64,000 nucleotides of DNA, taken from the NCBI GenBank assembly GCA_002869585.1, contig PKUO01000057.1, positions 544-64,543 on the forward strand, given 5' to 3'. The notes below the pieces were generated by a model, which saw only the letters and a program-made list of their open reading frames with translations, was not told the origin of the DNA and did no database searches. Source of the DNA: Sedimenticola sp. (lineage in GTDB: Bacteria > Pseudomonadota > Gammaproteobacteria > Chromatiales > Chromatiaceae). Shown here in pieces: positions 24,311 to 33,192 of this stretch. How positions within the stretch are numbered: position 1 is the stretch's first letter; each line of letters starts with the position of its first letter. Position numbers and translations under genes: made by a program.

Positions 24311-25414
24311 ATGAGCATACACACGCCACATCCTGATCTTCCGCCGCCAGTGACCAGTGTCGGTGCTATCGGCTGGCTCAGAAACAACCTGTTCTCATCG
24401 CCACTGAATACAGCGTTTACACTTTTTGCGCTCTATCTACTCTATGAAACAGTGCCGCCACTGATCGACTGGGCTTTTATCAGCGCCAACTGGTCGGGCG
24501 ATACCCGGGAGGTGTGCGACGCTAACCCGTCCGGTGCCTGCTGGGCCTTTGTCCGGGTGCGTTTTGATCAGTTCATGTACGGGTTTTACCCGGAGAGCGA
24601 GTACTGGCGAATCAACCTGGCGATTGGTCTCCTGGTCGCACTGATGGTGCCCCTGTTTATTCAAAAATTTACCCGGAAAGGGTTGCTGGCGGCCTTCATT
24701 CTCATCGCCTACCCGATCATTGCCCTGCAGCTGTTTGCCGGTGGCAATTTTGGTTTGGAGTCAGTCGAAACCAGTAAGTGGGGCGGTCTGACGCTGACCT
24801 TGATTCTCTCTGCGGTGGGCATTGTCGCATCACTGCCGCTGGGTATCGTCCTGGCGCTGGGTCGGCGCTCGAACATGCCGATCGTGAAATCGGTCAGCGT
24901 AGTGTTTATCGAATTCTGGCGCGGCGTGCCACTGATTACAGTGCTGTTCATGGCCTCGGTGATGCTGCCCCTGTTCCTGCCGGAAGGCACGCATTTCGAC
25001 AAACTGTTGCGCGCCATGATCGGTATTGCCCTGTTTCAATCGGCGTATATGGCCGAGGTGGTACGGGGTGGCCTGCAGGCGATCCCCAAGGGGCAGTATG
25101 AGGCCGCAGAAGCGCTGGGTTTGAGTTACTGGAAGAGCATGGGTCTGATAATCCTGCCCCAGGCGCTGAAGATGGTTATTCCGGGTATTGTGAATACCTT
25201 TATTGCGCTGTTCAAGGATACCACCCTGGTATTGATCATCGGCCTGTTTGACCTGTTGGCCATGATTCAGACGGCCTTCAATGATACCAACTGGCTGGGC
25301 TTCTCTATCGAGGGCTATGTGTTTGCTGCGTTGATCTTCTGGGTCTTCTGTTTCAGCATGTCCCGCTACAGCCAGGCGCTTGAGAGAAAATTACATACGG
25401 GTCATGCCCGTTGA
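24311..25414 (+). CDS. aapM: General L-amino acid ABC transporter, permease 2
   Basis: This 367-residue permease partners AapQ. Its EAA loop is EAAEALGLSYWKSMGLIILPQALKMVIPGIVNT. The N-terminal extension carries a periplasmic-looking segment (WSGDTREVCDANPSGACWAF) typical of AapM/BztC. Part of the aapJQMP operon. Confidence 0.93.
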   Translation: MSIHTPHPDLPPPVTSVGAIGWLRNNLFSSPLNTAFTLFALYLLYETVPPLIDWAFISANWSGDTREVCDANPSGACWAFVRVRFDQFMYGFYPESEYWRINLAIGLLVALMVPLFIQKFTRKGLLAAFILIAYPIIALQLFAGGNFGLESVETSKWGGLTLTLILSAVGIVASLPLGIVLALGRRSNMPIVKSVSVVFIEFWRGVPLITVLFMASVMLPLFLPEGTHFDKLLRAMIGIALFQSAYMAEVVRGGLQAIPKGQYEAAEALGLSYWKSMGLIILPQALKMVIPGIVNTFIALFKDTTLVLIIGLFDLLAMIQTAFNDTNWLGFSIEGYVFAALIFWVFCFSMSRYSQALERKLHTGHAR

Positions 25415-25438
25415 TGGAATCGAAACTGGAGAGGCAAA

Positions 25439-26212
25439 ATGTCTGAACCCACTTCCCCAAAAATGGCCGTCTCAGATGACGTCATGATTGAGCTGAAGGC
25501 TGTGCACAAGTGGTATGGTCAGTTTCATGTGCTCAAGGACATTAATCTGCGGGTGCAGAAAGGTGAGCGTATTGTCATCTGCGGACCTTCCGGGTCAGGC
25601 AAGTCCACCATGATTCGCTGCATCAACCGGCTGGAAGAGCATCAAAAGGGTCAGATCATTGTCGATGGCACGGAATTGACGGACGACGTCAAGCATATCG
25701 ATCAGATCCGCAAGGAAGTGGGCATGGTGTTCCAGCATTTCAATCTGTTCCCTCATCTGACCGTCCTGGAGAACTGTGCGTTGGCGCCCATCTGGGTACG
25801 CAAAATGCCGCGTAGGAAGGCCGAGGCGATGGCCATGGAGTACCTTGAAAAGGTCAAGATTCCCGAGCAGGCGAAAAAATACCCTGGACAGCTTTCAGGT
25901 GGGCAACAGCAGCGCGTGGCAATCGCCCGCAGCCTGTGCATGAATCCCAGCATCATGCTGTTTGACGAGCCGACATCGGCCCTTGATCCAGAGATGATCA
26001 AGGAGGTGCTGGATACCATGATCGAACTGGCAGAGAGTGGTATGACCATGCTCTGCGTCACCCACGAAATGGGTTTCGCCAAGACTGTGGCGAATCGTGT
26101 GATTTTCATGGATGGTGGTGAGATCATCGAGGAGAACGAGCCGGAAGAGTTCTTCACCAATCCGCAGTCGGATCGTACCAAGCTGTTCCTCAGTCAGATC
26201 CTTCAACACTGA
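25439..26212 (+). CDS. aapP: General L-amino acid ABC transporter, ATPase
   Basis: This 257-residue polar amino-acid ABC ATPase has Walker [11 protein letters not shown]-loop [13 protein letters not shown], signature [15 protein letters not shown], Walker [16 protein letters not shown] and H-loop VTHEMGFA. Two copies drive the AapQM permease. Last gene of aapJQMP, followed by a hairpin. Confidence 0.95.
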   Translation: MSEPTSPKMAVSDDVMIELKAVHKWYGQFHVLKDINLRVQKGERIVICGPSGSGKSTMIRCINRLEEHQKGQIIVDGTELTDDVKHIDQIRKEVGMVFQHFNLFPHLTVLENCALAPIWVRKMPRRKAEAMAMEYLEKVKIPEQAKKYPGQLSGGQQQRVAIARSLCMNPSIMLFDEPTSALDPEMIKEVLDTMIELAESGMTMLCVTHEMGFAKTVANRVIFMDGGEIIEENEPEEFFTNPQSDRTKLFLSQILQH

Positions 26213-26222
26213 TCAGTTTCGA

Positions 26223-26251
26223 CGGTGGAGTTGCAGTCGGCGACTCCACCG
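26223..26251. terminator. Hairpin terminator between convergent aapP and fructosamine kinase genes
   Basis: CGGTGGAGT, an 11-nt loop, ACTCCACCG: a 9-bp stem 10 bp after the aapP stop. There is no U-run on either side, so strength is uncertain. Confidence 0.5.
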
Positions 26252-26263
26252 CTCCATTCTAAC

Positions 26264-27142
26264 TCAGTGCCCCAGCTCGGCGAGCAATTGCTCTGTCATC
26301 CTCAAAGCCTGTTCTGCATAGCCACCACCAAACAGGTTGAGGTGGTTGGTGATGTGGTAGAGGTTATACAGCGTCTTGCGCACCGCATAGCCCGCTTCCA
26401 AAGGCCAAGCCTCGTTGTAGGCATGATAGAAGGGTTGGCCGAAACCGCCAAACAGTTCGGTCATGGCCAGGTCCGCCTCGCGGTCGCCATAATAGGTGGC
26501 CGGATCAAATATCACCGGGTTGCCGGTACGATCATATCCCAGGTTGCCTCCCCAGAGATCACCGTGCAACAGAGAGGGTTGCGGGTTGTGGTCGATCAGG
26601 GCGGGAAAGAGGGATAGCAGCAGTTCGCCGCGCTCGATCAATGGACCCCCGAGTCCACTGTTTGCTGCCAATTCCAGTTGCAAGCCGAGACGCTCATCCC
26701 GCCAGAAGGTTACCCAGTCAGCGTGCCGGGCGTTCGATTGGGGTGTGGAGCCAATGGTATTATCGCGATGCCAGCCGAATTGCTCCTGGCGTGTGCGGTG
26801 CATGGCCGCCAGTTCCCGTCCCGCCCTGGCGCTGTCCCCACTGGTGCCGAACTGTATGTGCTCCATGACCAGGTAGGCCTCATTGGCTGTTGTGCCACAG
26901 CAGATTGGTTGCGGTACGCGGATGGCGTGACTCGCGGCGAGCTCCAGCAGACCGGCCATCTCGGCCTCGAACATGGCGCGCATCGAGGTCTGGTTGAATT
27001 TGACGAAGTAGCTGGCCACTCCGTCACTCAGGCGGATCGCGTTGTTGATGCAGCCGCCGGAGATCTGCCGGGGGGTGTCGGGTGAAAAGGTACTGCCCGT
27101 GGCCTTGCTGATCTGCCTCGCAATCTCTCTCCAGTCAGGCAT
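26264..27142 (-). CDS. Fructosamine/ketosamine-3-kinase family protein
   Basis: This 292-residue protein has the APH-like kinase fold of the fructosamine kinase family: SGGCINNAIRLSDG (nucleotide region), YFVKFN (Lys), LVMEHIQFG, LLHGDLWGGNLGYD (catalytic Asp), FDPATYYGDREADLAM (metal Asp). Members phosphorylate ketosamines on glycated proteins, leading to deglycation. It lies 1 bp downstream of the HNH gene, so both are probably co-transcribed. Confidence 0.9.
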   Translation of the reverse strand: MPDWREIARQISKATGSTFSPDTPRQISGGCINNAIRLSDGVASYFVKFNQTSMRAMFEAEMAGLLELAASHAIRVPQPICCGTTANEAYLVMEHIQFGTSGDSARAGRELAAMHRTRQEQFGWHRDNTIGSTPQSNARHADWVTFWRDERLGLQLELAANSGLGGPLIERGELLLSLFPALIDHNPQPSLLHGDLWGGNLGYDRTGNPVIFDPATYYGDREADLAMTELFGGFGQPFYHAYNEAWPLEAGYAVRKTLYNLYHITNHLNLFGGGYAEQALRMTEQLLAELGH

Positions 27143-27143
27143 G

Positions 27144-27755
27144 TCAGATCTGGTTCAGTCGTTCGTGGAGCGGACTGCTGCGGGGAAAGTGCGCGCGCAG
27201 AAACTCCATCTGATCGGCGAGTATGTGGCGTCCCTGGAGATAGATATACTCCGCGTGGGTTGGGGTGAAGGGGATCGCCAGCAGTTCCATGCCTGCCGCT
27301 TCCGGTGTGCGTCCGGACTTGTGGTTGTTGCAGCGGATGCAGGCGGTCACCACGTTGTTCCAGTGGTCTGGGCCGTTCTGGCTGACTGGACGAATGTGGT
27401 CCCTGGAGAGGAAGCGTCTGTGGAGGTGTTGTCCGCAATAGAGGCAGATGTAGCCGTCGCGCTGAAACAGGGTATGGTTGTTGAGCGGCGGGGTGTAATC
27501 CTTGCGCATCTTCTCCATCACGCGGCTATTGCCGTAGGTGGCGATGATGGTGTTGAGATCGATGGCGCTTTGCTGGTGGGTGATGGCGTTGATACCACCG
27601 TGGATGCGATAGAGCACGCTGCCGCAGCTGTAGGCGACCAGTCCCAGGGCATAGAGGCGCACGGCATCGCGGAAATCGATCCACTCAAGGGGCATTCCTG
27701 CGACATCTGTTCGGAGAATCTGGTGTTTCAAGCCTTCCACGTTTCCTGACTCCAT
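27144..27755 (-). CDS. HNH endonuclease family protein
   Basis: This 203-residue protein has an HNH core in its second half: CLYCGQ, then SRDHIRPVSQNGPDHWNNVVTACIRCNNHKSG, where the two CxxC pairs bind a structural zinc and D-H...N...H form the nuclease site. The N-terminus is a conserved extension (PLEWIDFRDAVRLYALG). Such stand-alone chromosomal HNH proteins are widespread, and their biological role is undefined. ATG 27755 has AGGA upstream and is preferred to the adjacent TTG. Confidence 0.85.
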   Translation of the reverse strand: MESGNVEGLKHQILRTDVAGMPLEWIDFRDAVRLYALGLVAYSCGSVLYRIHGGINAITHQQSAIDLNTIIATYGNSRVMEKMRKDYTPPLNNHTLFQRDGYICLYCGQHLHRRFLSRDHIRPVSQNGPDHWNNVVTACIRCNNHKSGRTPEAAGMELLAIPFTPTHAEYIYLQGRHILADQMEFLRAHFPRSSPLHERLNQI

Positions 27756-27842
27756 CAAATCCTGTGCTTAACTGAATCATCGTGAGAAACTGGTTGTGCT
27801 ACAGCGATCATACACAGTTAGAGATAGTGTGAATACAGGGGC

Positions 27843-28055
27843 TTATACACAACACTTAGAACCTGTTTCAAATTGTTTCCATTTTGTTGCACTGCGCAGA
27901 TTAGAGAGTGCTGAAATACTCTAACTTATTGATTTTATGTGGAACAGCTGATCTGTATAGTTTTTTGCCAATTTAACAACAATGTAATATTTTTGCCTCA
28001 CCGGGAGGTATTCCTGGGTTTTTTCCACAAAGTTATCCACAGGTTTTGTGGATAA
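27843..28055. promoter_or_regulatory. DnaA-box cluster upstream of priA
   Basis: The 386-bp AT-rich gap before priA contains two perfect DnaA boxes in inverted orientation, TTATCCACA (28033-28041) and TGTGGATAA (28047-28055). It also has TTATACACA (27843-27851, fits TTATNCACA) and TTTTCCACA (28021-28029, one mismatch). They could mediate DnaA control of priA or a DARS/datA-like function. No second cluster, DUE 13-mers or dnaA/gidA neighbourhood indicates a replication origin. Confidence 0.6.
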
Positions 28056-28144
28056 AAAGAGTTATTCCATAACGTTCCGATAGTTAGGTGGTTATTGTCA
28101 GTTTTACTCTTAATGATTTGCTGTAACTCAGGTAGAGTGACGCC

Positions 28145-30358
28145 ATGCCACAATTACTGATTCTCCGGGTTGCCGTGCCCGCGCCACTTTACCGGCTGTT
28201 TGACTATCTGCCGCCCAAGGAGAGTGGGGAAGGTGCGCTTGAGCCTGGGGTCAGGGTGCTGGTCCCCTTCGGGCGGGGGCGGTGCTGCGGTGTGGTGATG
28301 CAGATTGCCGATCACTCAGATTTTGACCTGGCCAAACTCAAGCGTGCCAGCGCCATCCTGGATCAATCACCGCTGTTCAGCGGAGAGGATCTGGCCTTCC
28401 TGCTGTGGTCTGCCAGTTACTACCAGCACCCGATCGGCGAAGTGGTGACCAATGCCCTGCCGGTTCGGCTTCGGACCGGAGAAGAGACACTGGACAACCG
28501 GCAGCAGGGCTGGTGTCTGACGCGAGAGGGCGAGCTGTTAGACATCGATCTGCTGGGACGGGCACCGAGACAGCGAGCATTGATGGAGTTCTTCAAGACC
28601 CATAAAGGTTGTCATGCCCGTGAGGGTATTGTTGAGTTCTGTGGCGAATGCCGCTCGATTCTCGCCATTCTGCTGGAGAAGGGTTGGCTCAGCACCTGTC
28701 AGGTGGCCGATCAGCCCCCTGCAACCGATCACCACCGACATATCCCAGGGCCGGAGCTGAACCGGGATCAGCAATCGGCGCTGAGCGCCATCCTGGAGGG
28801 CGGGGAGGGCTTTGGTGTCCATCTGCTGGATGGGGTCACCGGCAGTGGCAAGACCGAAGTCTATCTGAAGCTGATCGAGGATGCCCTGGCCAGGCACAAG
28901 CAGGTTCTGGTTCTGGTGCCGGAGATCGGTTTGACGCCACAACTGCTACGCCGCTTTGCCCGCAGAATCCCCGGTCGCATATCCCTGCTCCACTCTGCGC
29001 TGTCGAAGGGCGAACGCGAACGCGCCTGGCATGATGCCCGTCTCGGGCGTTCCCGGGTGATTCTGGGAACCCGTTCGGCACTCTTCACGCCGATCCCTGA
29101 TCTCGGGCTGATCATCGTCGATGAGGAGCATGATCTCTCCTTCAAGCAGCAGGATGGCTTTCGCTACTCGGCCAGGGATCTGGCGGTGGTCAAGGGACAT
29201 AGAATCAACTGCCCGGTGGTGCTGGGTTCTGCCACGCCGTCACTGGAAAGTCTGGGAAATGCCTTGCGCGGGCGTTATCGGCATCTTCGTCTGCAAGAAC
29301 GTGCCGGAGGGGCGGAAAAGCCAAGGATCGACCTGCTGGATATCCGCTCGGTCCGACTCGATGCCGGTGTGTCACCGACCATGTTGCATCTGATCCAGGA
29401 CGAGCTGATGGCGGGTAATCAGGTGCTGTTGTTTCTCAATCGTCGCGGGTATGCACCAGTAGTCACCTGCCACGACTGTGGCTGGATCTCGGTGTGCCGG
29501 CGCTGTGATGCGCGCATGACCCTGCACCTGACCAGCCAGATACTCTGGTGTCACCACTGCGGGGCCCAGCGTCGGCTCGATCCGGCCTGCCCGGAGTGTG
29601 GCAAGAGCGATCTGCGACCCCTGGGACAGGGTACCGAACGGCTTGAGGAGATGCTGGCGCAAAGACTGCCAGAGGTGGCGATAGCCCGTATCGACCGGGA
29701 TTCCACCCGGCGCAAGGGCAGTCTGGAACGACTGCTGAAGGATATCTCTGCAGGTAAGCACTCACTCCTGCTTGGAACCCAGATGCTGGCCAAGGGCCAC
29801 CATTTTCCCAATGTCACGCTGGTGGGCATTCTGGACGTCGATCAGGGTCTGTTTGGCGCAGACTACCGCGCGGCGGAGCGCATGGCGCAACTGATCATCC
29901 AGGTGGCGGGTCGCGCCGGACGCGCCGAGAAGCCAGGGCGGGTGGTGATTCAGACCCGGCATCCGGACCATCCGTTGCTGCAGACCCTGATTCATCGGGG
30001 TTACGATGCCTTCGCCGAGGAGGCGCTGCAGGAGCGCCGGGATGTGGGTTATCCCCCGTACAGCTATCAGGTACTGTTGCGCGCCGAGGCGGCCAAGGAG
30101 CCATATCCCCGCCAGTTTCTCGAGCAGGCGGTTGCGCTGCTTGGAAAGGATTCGCTCCAGGGACTCGAGGTGTGGGGGCCGGTGCCTGCGCCGATGGAGA
30201 GGCGCGCGGGTAAGTACCGGGCGCATCTGCTGCTCCAGTCTGCGGATCGCGCCCTGTTGCATCAACGACTCGCCCGCTGGGTCTGTGGCCTGCATGAGTT
30301 GCCCTCGTCCAGGCGGGTGCGCTGGTCGATCGATGTCGATCCCCAGGAGATGTACTGA
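28145..30358 (+). CDS. priA: Primosomal replication restart helicase PriA
   Basis: This 737-residue superfamily 2 DNA helicase has an N-terminal 3'-DNA-binding domain (ILRVAVPAPLYRLFDYLPP) and Walker A GVTGSGKTEVYL. The DEEH box is IIVDEEHDLSFKQQ. A double zinc-binding insert follows (CHDCG, CRRCD, CHHCG, CPECG), then GTERLEE and the helicase motif QVAGRAGRAEKPG. It reloads the replisome at collapsed forks. Length is normal. The upstream region holds DnaA boxes. Confidence 0.97.
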   Translation: MPQLLILRVAVPAPLYRLFDYLPPKESGEGALEPGVRVLVPFGRGRCCGVVMQIADHSDFDLAKLKRASAILDQSPLFSGEDLAFLLWSASYYQHPIGEVVTNALPVRLRTGEETLDNRQQGWCLTREGELLDIDLLGRAPRQRALMEFFKTHKGCHAREGIVEFCGECRSILAILLEKGWLSTCQVADQPPATDHHRHIPGPELNRDQQSALSAILEGGEGFGVHLLDGVTGSGKTEVYLKLIEDALARHKQVLVLVPEIGLTPQLLRRFARRIPGRISLLHSALSKGERERAWHDARLGRSRVILGTRSALFTPIPDLGLIIVDEEHDLSFKQQDGFRYSARDLAVVKGHRINCPVVLGSATPSLESLGNALRGRYRHLRLQERAGGAEKPRIDLLDIRSVRLDAGVSPTMLHLIQDELMAGNQVLLFLNRRGYAPVVTCHDCGWISVCRRCDARMTLHLTSQILWCHHCGAQRRLDPACPECGKSDLRPLGQGTERLEEMLAQRLPEVAIARIDRDSTRRKGSLERLLKDISAGKHSLLLGTQMLAKGHHFPNVTLVGILDVDQGLFGADYRAAERMAQLIIQVAGRAGRAEKPGRVVIQTRHPDHPLLQTLIHRGYDAFAEEALQERRDVGYPPYSYQVLLRAEAAKEPYPRQFLEQAVALLGKDSLQGLEVWGPVPAPMERRAGKYRAHLLLQSADRALLHQRLARWVCGLHELPSSRRVRWSIDVDPQEMY

Positions 30359-30495
30359 TCCCCCGGCGGTCACCCGCAGAAGCCCTGTTCTCCAGATCCG
30401 CCGAATGGTGAAAAAACGTCCCCAGACTCCTAACGGCAGGGATTTCCTGATATCCTTACGCGCTTCCCGTTTTAGCGCGTTCGTTCAGGTAGAAG

Positions 30496-32256
30496 ATGAA
30501 AATCCAGATTCAGCAGCTGATTGCCCAGGCATTGGAAAGCATCGCCTCTCAGGGTGTGGTTCCTGTCGACCAGATTCCCGAGCCGGTCATTGAGCGAACC
30601 CGGGACAATCGCCACGGCGATTTCGCCTGTAACATAGCGATGGTTCTGGCCAAGATCGCGCGCAGCAAGCCCCGCGACCTGGCCGAGAAGATCATTGCCG
30701 CGTTGCCGCCCAGCGAACTGGTCGCCAAGGTGGAGATTGCCGGTCCGGGATTCATCAACTTCTATCTGGGCGAATCCGCCTATCATTCGCTGATCCCCCA
30801 GATTATTGCCAAGGGCCATGATTTTGGCCGCAGTGAGCTGGGCAAGGGCAAGCGGGTACAGGTGGAGTTCGTCTCGGCCAACCCCACCGGACCGCTGCAT
30901 GTCGGACATGGTCGTGGCGCGGCCTATGGCGCAGTGGTGGCCGATCTGCTCCAGGCGGTGGGCTTCGATGTGCATCGCGAATACTACGTGAATGACGCCG
31001 GCCGACAGATGGATATCCTCGCCACCAGCGTCTGGCTGCGCTATCTGGAACTCTGTGACGAGACCCTGACGTTTCCTGTCAACGGCTACAAGGGTGACTA
31101 CGTGTGGGACATCGCCGCAACCCTGCATCGCGAAAATGGCGAGGCCTACAAGCACAGCAGCGAAGAGGTGTTCAGGGATGTGCCGGCCGACGAACCCGCC
31201 GGCGGTGACAAGGAAAAACACATCGACGGTCTGATCAACAGCGCCAAGCACCTGCTGGGCGATAACCGCTATCGGTTTGTCTTCGAGCTTGGGCTGAATA
31301 CCATTCTGGATGACATACGCGACGACCTGTCGCTGTTCGGTGTCAATTATGAGGAGTGGTATTCCGAGCGTAGCCTGACGGAATCAGGCGCGGTCAACCG
31401 GACCATTGAACGGCTGCGCGCCTCGGGTCATCTATACGAGAACGAGGGCGCGCTCTGGTTCCGCTCCACCGACTTTGGTGACGAAAAGGATCGCGTGGTG
31501 GTGCGCGACAATGGCCAGTCCACCTATTTCGCCTCGGATATCGCCTATCACATGGATAAGCTGGAGCGCGGCTTCGAACGGGTGATCGATGTCTGGGGCG
31601 CGGATCATCACGGTTATGTACCACGCGTCAAGGCGGCGCTGCAGGCGCTTGGGGATGACCCATCCAAGATGGACGTGCTGCTGGTGCAGTTCGCCATTCT
31701 CTACCGTGGCGGCGAGAAGGTGCAGATGTCCACCCGCTCCGGCGAGTTTGTCACCCTGCGGGAGCTGCGCAAGGAGGTCGGCGCCGATGCGGCACGCTTC
31801 TTCTACGTGATGCGCAAGTGTGAGCAGCACATGGATTTCGACCTGGATCTGGCCAAGTCCCAATCCAGCGACAACCCGGTCTATTATGTCCAGTATGCCC
31901 ATGCGCGGGTGTGCAGCGTACTGGCTCAGGCGGCGGAAAAGGGTATCAATATCGATATCAGTGAAGGCGCCGCCAACCTGGAACGGCTCAGCGAGGCCCA
32001 TGAGTTGGCGCTGTTGACCTCCCTGTCGCGCTATCCGGAGGTGGTCGAGTCATCGGCCATGAACGAGGAGCCACACCAGTTGACCCAGTATCTGCGTGAG
32101 CTGGCCAACGAGTTTCACACCTACTACAATGCCCACCAGTTTCTGGTGGACGATGATGCCCTGCGTGATGCGCGCATCAAGCTGATTCTGGCAGTGCGCC
32201 AGGTACTGCGTAACGGCCTGGGCCTGGTCGGGGTATCGGCGCCGGAGCGGATGTAG
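30496..32256 (+). CDS. argS: Arginyl-tRNA synthetase
   Basis: This 586-residue class I synthetase has the N-terminal tRNA D-loop-binding domain and a HIGH-type signature ([16 protein letters not shown]). Further marks are [27 protein letters not shown], a degenerate KMSKS segment ([13 protein letters not shown]) and a C-terminal anticodon-binding domain ending in the typical [20 protein letters not shown]. It charges tRNA-Arg. The next gene starts directly after its stop. Confidence 0.97.
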   Translation: MKIQIQQLIAQALESIASQGVVPVDQIPEPVIERTRDNRHGDFACNIAMVLAKIARSKPRDLAEKIIAALPPSELVAKVEIAGPGFINFYLGESAYHSLIPQIIAKGHDFGRSELGKGKRVQVEFVSANPTGPLHVGHGRGAAYGAVVADLLQAVGFDVHREYYVNDAGRQMDILATSVWLRYLELCDETLTFPVNGYKGDYVWDIAATLHRENGEAYKHSSEEVFRDVPADEPAGGDKEKHIDGLINSAKHLLGDNRYRFVFELGLNTILDDIRDDLSLFGVNYEEWYSERSLTESGAVNRTIERLRASGHLYENEGALWFRSTDFGDEKDRVVVRDNGQSTYFASDIAYHMDKLERGFERVIDVWGADHHGYVPRVKAALQALGDDPSKMDVLLVQFAILYRGGEKVQMSTRSGEFVTLRELRKEVGADAARFFYVMRKCEQHMDFDLDLAKSQSSDNPVYYVQYAHARVCSVLAQAAEKGINIDISEGAANLERLSEAHELALLTSLSRYPEVVESSAMNEEPHQLTQYLRELANEFHTYYNAHQFLVDDDALRDARIKLILAVRQVLRNGLGLVGVSAPERM

Positions 32257-32904
32257 ATGGCCAGGGATTACAAGCCTCGGGCGGCGCCAGCCAAGAAGAA
32301 GCAGAACAAGGCGGTGCCGGGATGGGTCTGGTTCATCGGCGGTCTGCTGGTGGGTCTGTTTTTCAGCGGACTCGCCTGGCTGAAACTGATGCCGCCTGCG
32401 GGCCAGCAGGTCACCGTGATTCAGCAGGCGCCTGCCAGTCCGGCAAAACAGGCCAAGGCCAGTGAGCCGGCAAAGCCGACCGAGCAGGAGAGCGAGCCGG
32501 AGTCAGCCAAGCCGCGTTTCGATTTCTACACCATTCTGCCGGAGATGGAGGTGGTGGTGCCGGATCCCGAACCCGAGGTGAAACCACAGCCCAAGCCCCA
32601 GGTCCAGGAGACACGGGACAATGCCTCGCAGATCGCCACCCAGATGACACCGGCGGCGGTTACCACGGCGGATGGTTATATGCTGCAGATGGGGTCGTTC
32701 CGAAAATATAACGATGCGGATCGTCTCAAGGCCAGCCTGGCGTTGATCGGCATGCAGGCCGAGATACAGAAGGTAACGGTGAATGGTGGCGAGGTGTTTC
32801 ACCGGGTTCGCTCGGGTCCCTATTCGCGCGATCAGGTCAACAAACTGCGCGGTAAGCTGAAAGAGAACAACATCAGCAGTCTTGTGATCAAGATGAAGCA
32901 GTAG
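32257..32904 (+). CDS. SPOR-domain membrane protein, FtsN-like
   Basis: This 215-residue bitopic protein has a basic cytoplasmic N-terminus, one membrane segment (VWFIGGLLVGLFFSGLAWL, about 25-43) and a Pro/Glu-rich periplasmic linker. It ends in a SPOR domain (GYMLQMGSFRKYNDADRLKASL ... VFHRVRSGPYSRDQVNKLRGKL), which binds denuded septal glycan. The argS-ftsN arrangement is common in gammaproteobacteria, so a cell-division role like FtsN is likely, but the essential FtsN motif cannot be confirmed by eye. Confidence 0.85.
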   Translation: MARDYKPRAAPAKKKQNKAVPGWVWFIGGLLVGLFFSGLAWLKLMPPAGQQVTVIQQAPASPAKQAKASEPAKPTEQESEPESAKPRFDFYTILPEMEVVVPDPEPEVKPQPKPQVQETRDNASQIATQMTPAAVTTADGYMLQMGSFRKYNDADRLKASLALIGMQAEIQKVTVNGGEVFHRVRSGPYSRDQVNKLRGKLKENNISSLVIKMKQ

Positions 32905-32916
32905 GCCAGATACAGG

Positions 32917-33192
32917 TTAGACCTTATCGCAGCCGACCGGAGTGATCGGGATATTCCTGAAGTGGCTTTCCGCCTCCATCCATTGATAGATCTCGGTAGT
33001 GCTGCTGTCGCACTGATGGCAGCTGTCTCCGCATGAGCTGGTTACCGGCCGCATGCGTACCTTGCCCTTGCGTATCCATATCTCCAGCATGCCTCTGACG
33101 GCATCGGGATTGCTGTCGAAATGGATGGCGATATCGGCGAGAGTCGCCTGACCACGCTCCTGCAGATAGCGTTTGATATCGGCCAGAATCAT
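32917..33192 (-). CDS. feoC: FeoC-type winged-helix [Fe-S] protein
   Basis: This 91-residue protein has a winged-helix start (MILADIKRYLQERGQATLADIAIHFDSNPDAVRGMLEIW) and a cysteine-rich wing (CGDSCHQC) as in FeoC. It regulates or stabilises FeoB, and its [4Fe-4S] cluster may sense oxygen/redox. It overlaps the end of feoB by 4 bp. Confidence 0.85.
   Translation of the reverse strand: MILADIKRYLQERGQATLADIAIHFDSNPDAVRGMLEIWIRKGKVRMRPVTSSCGDSCHQCDSSTTEIYQWMEAESHFRNIPITPVGCDKV

Noticed and set aside
27759-28144. Chromosomal replication origin
   Set aside because: DnaA boxes are few, no DUE 13-mers were seen, and dnaA, gyrB, rpmH or mnmG are not adjacent.
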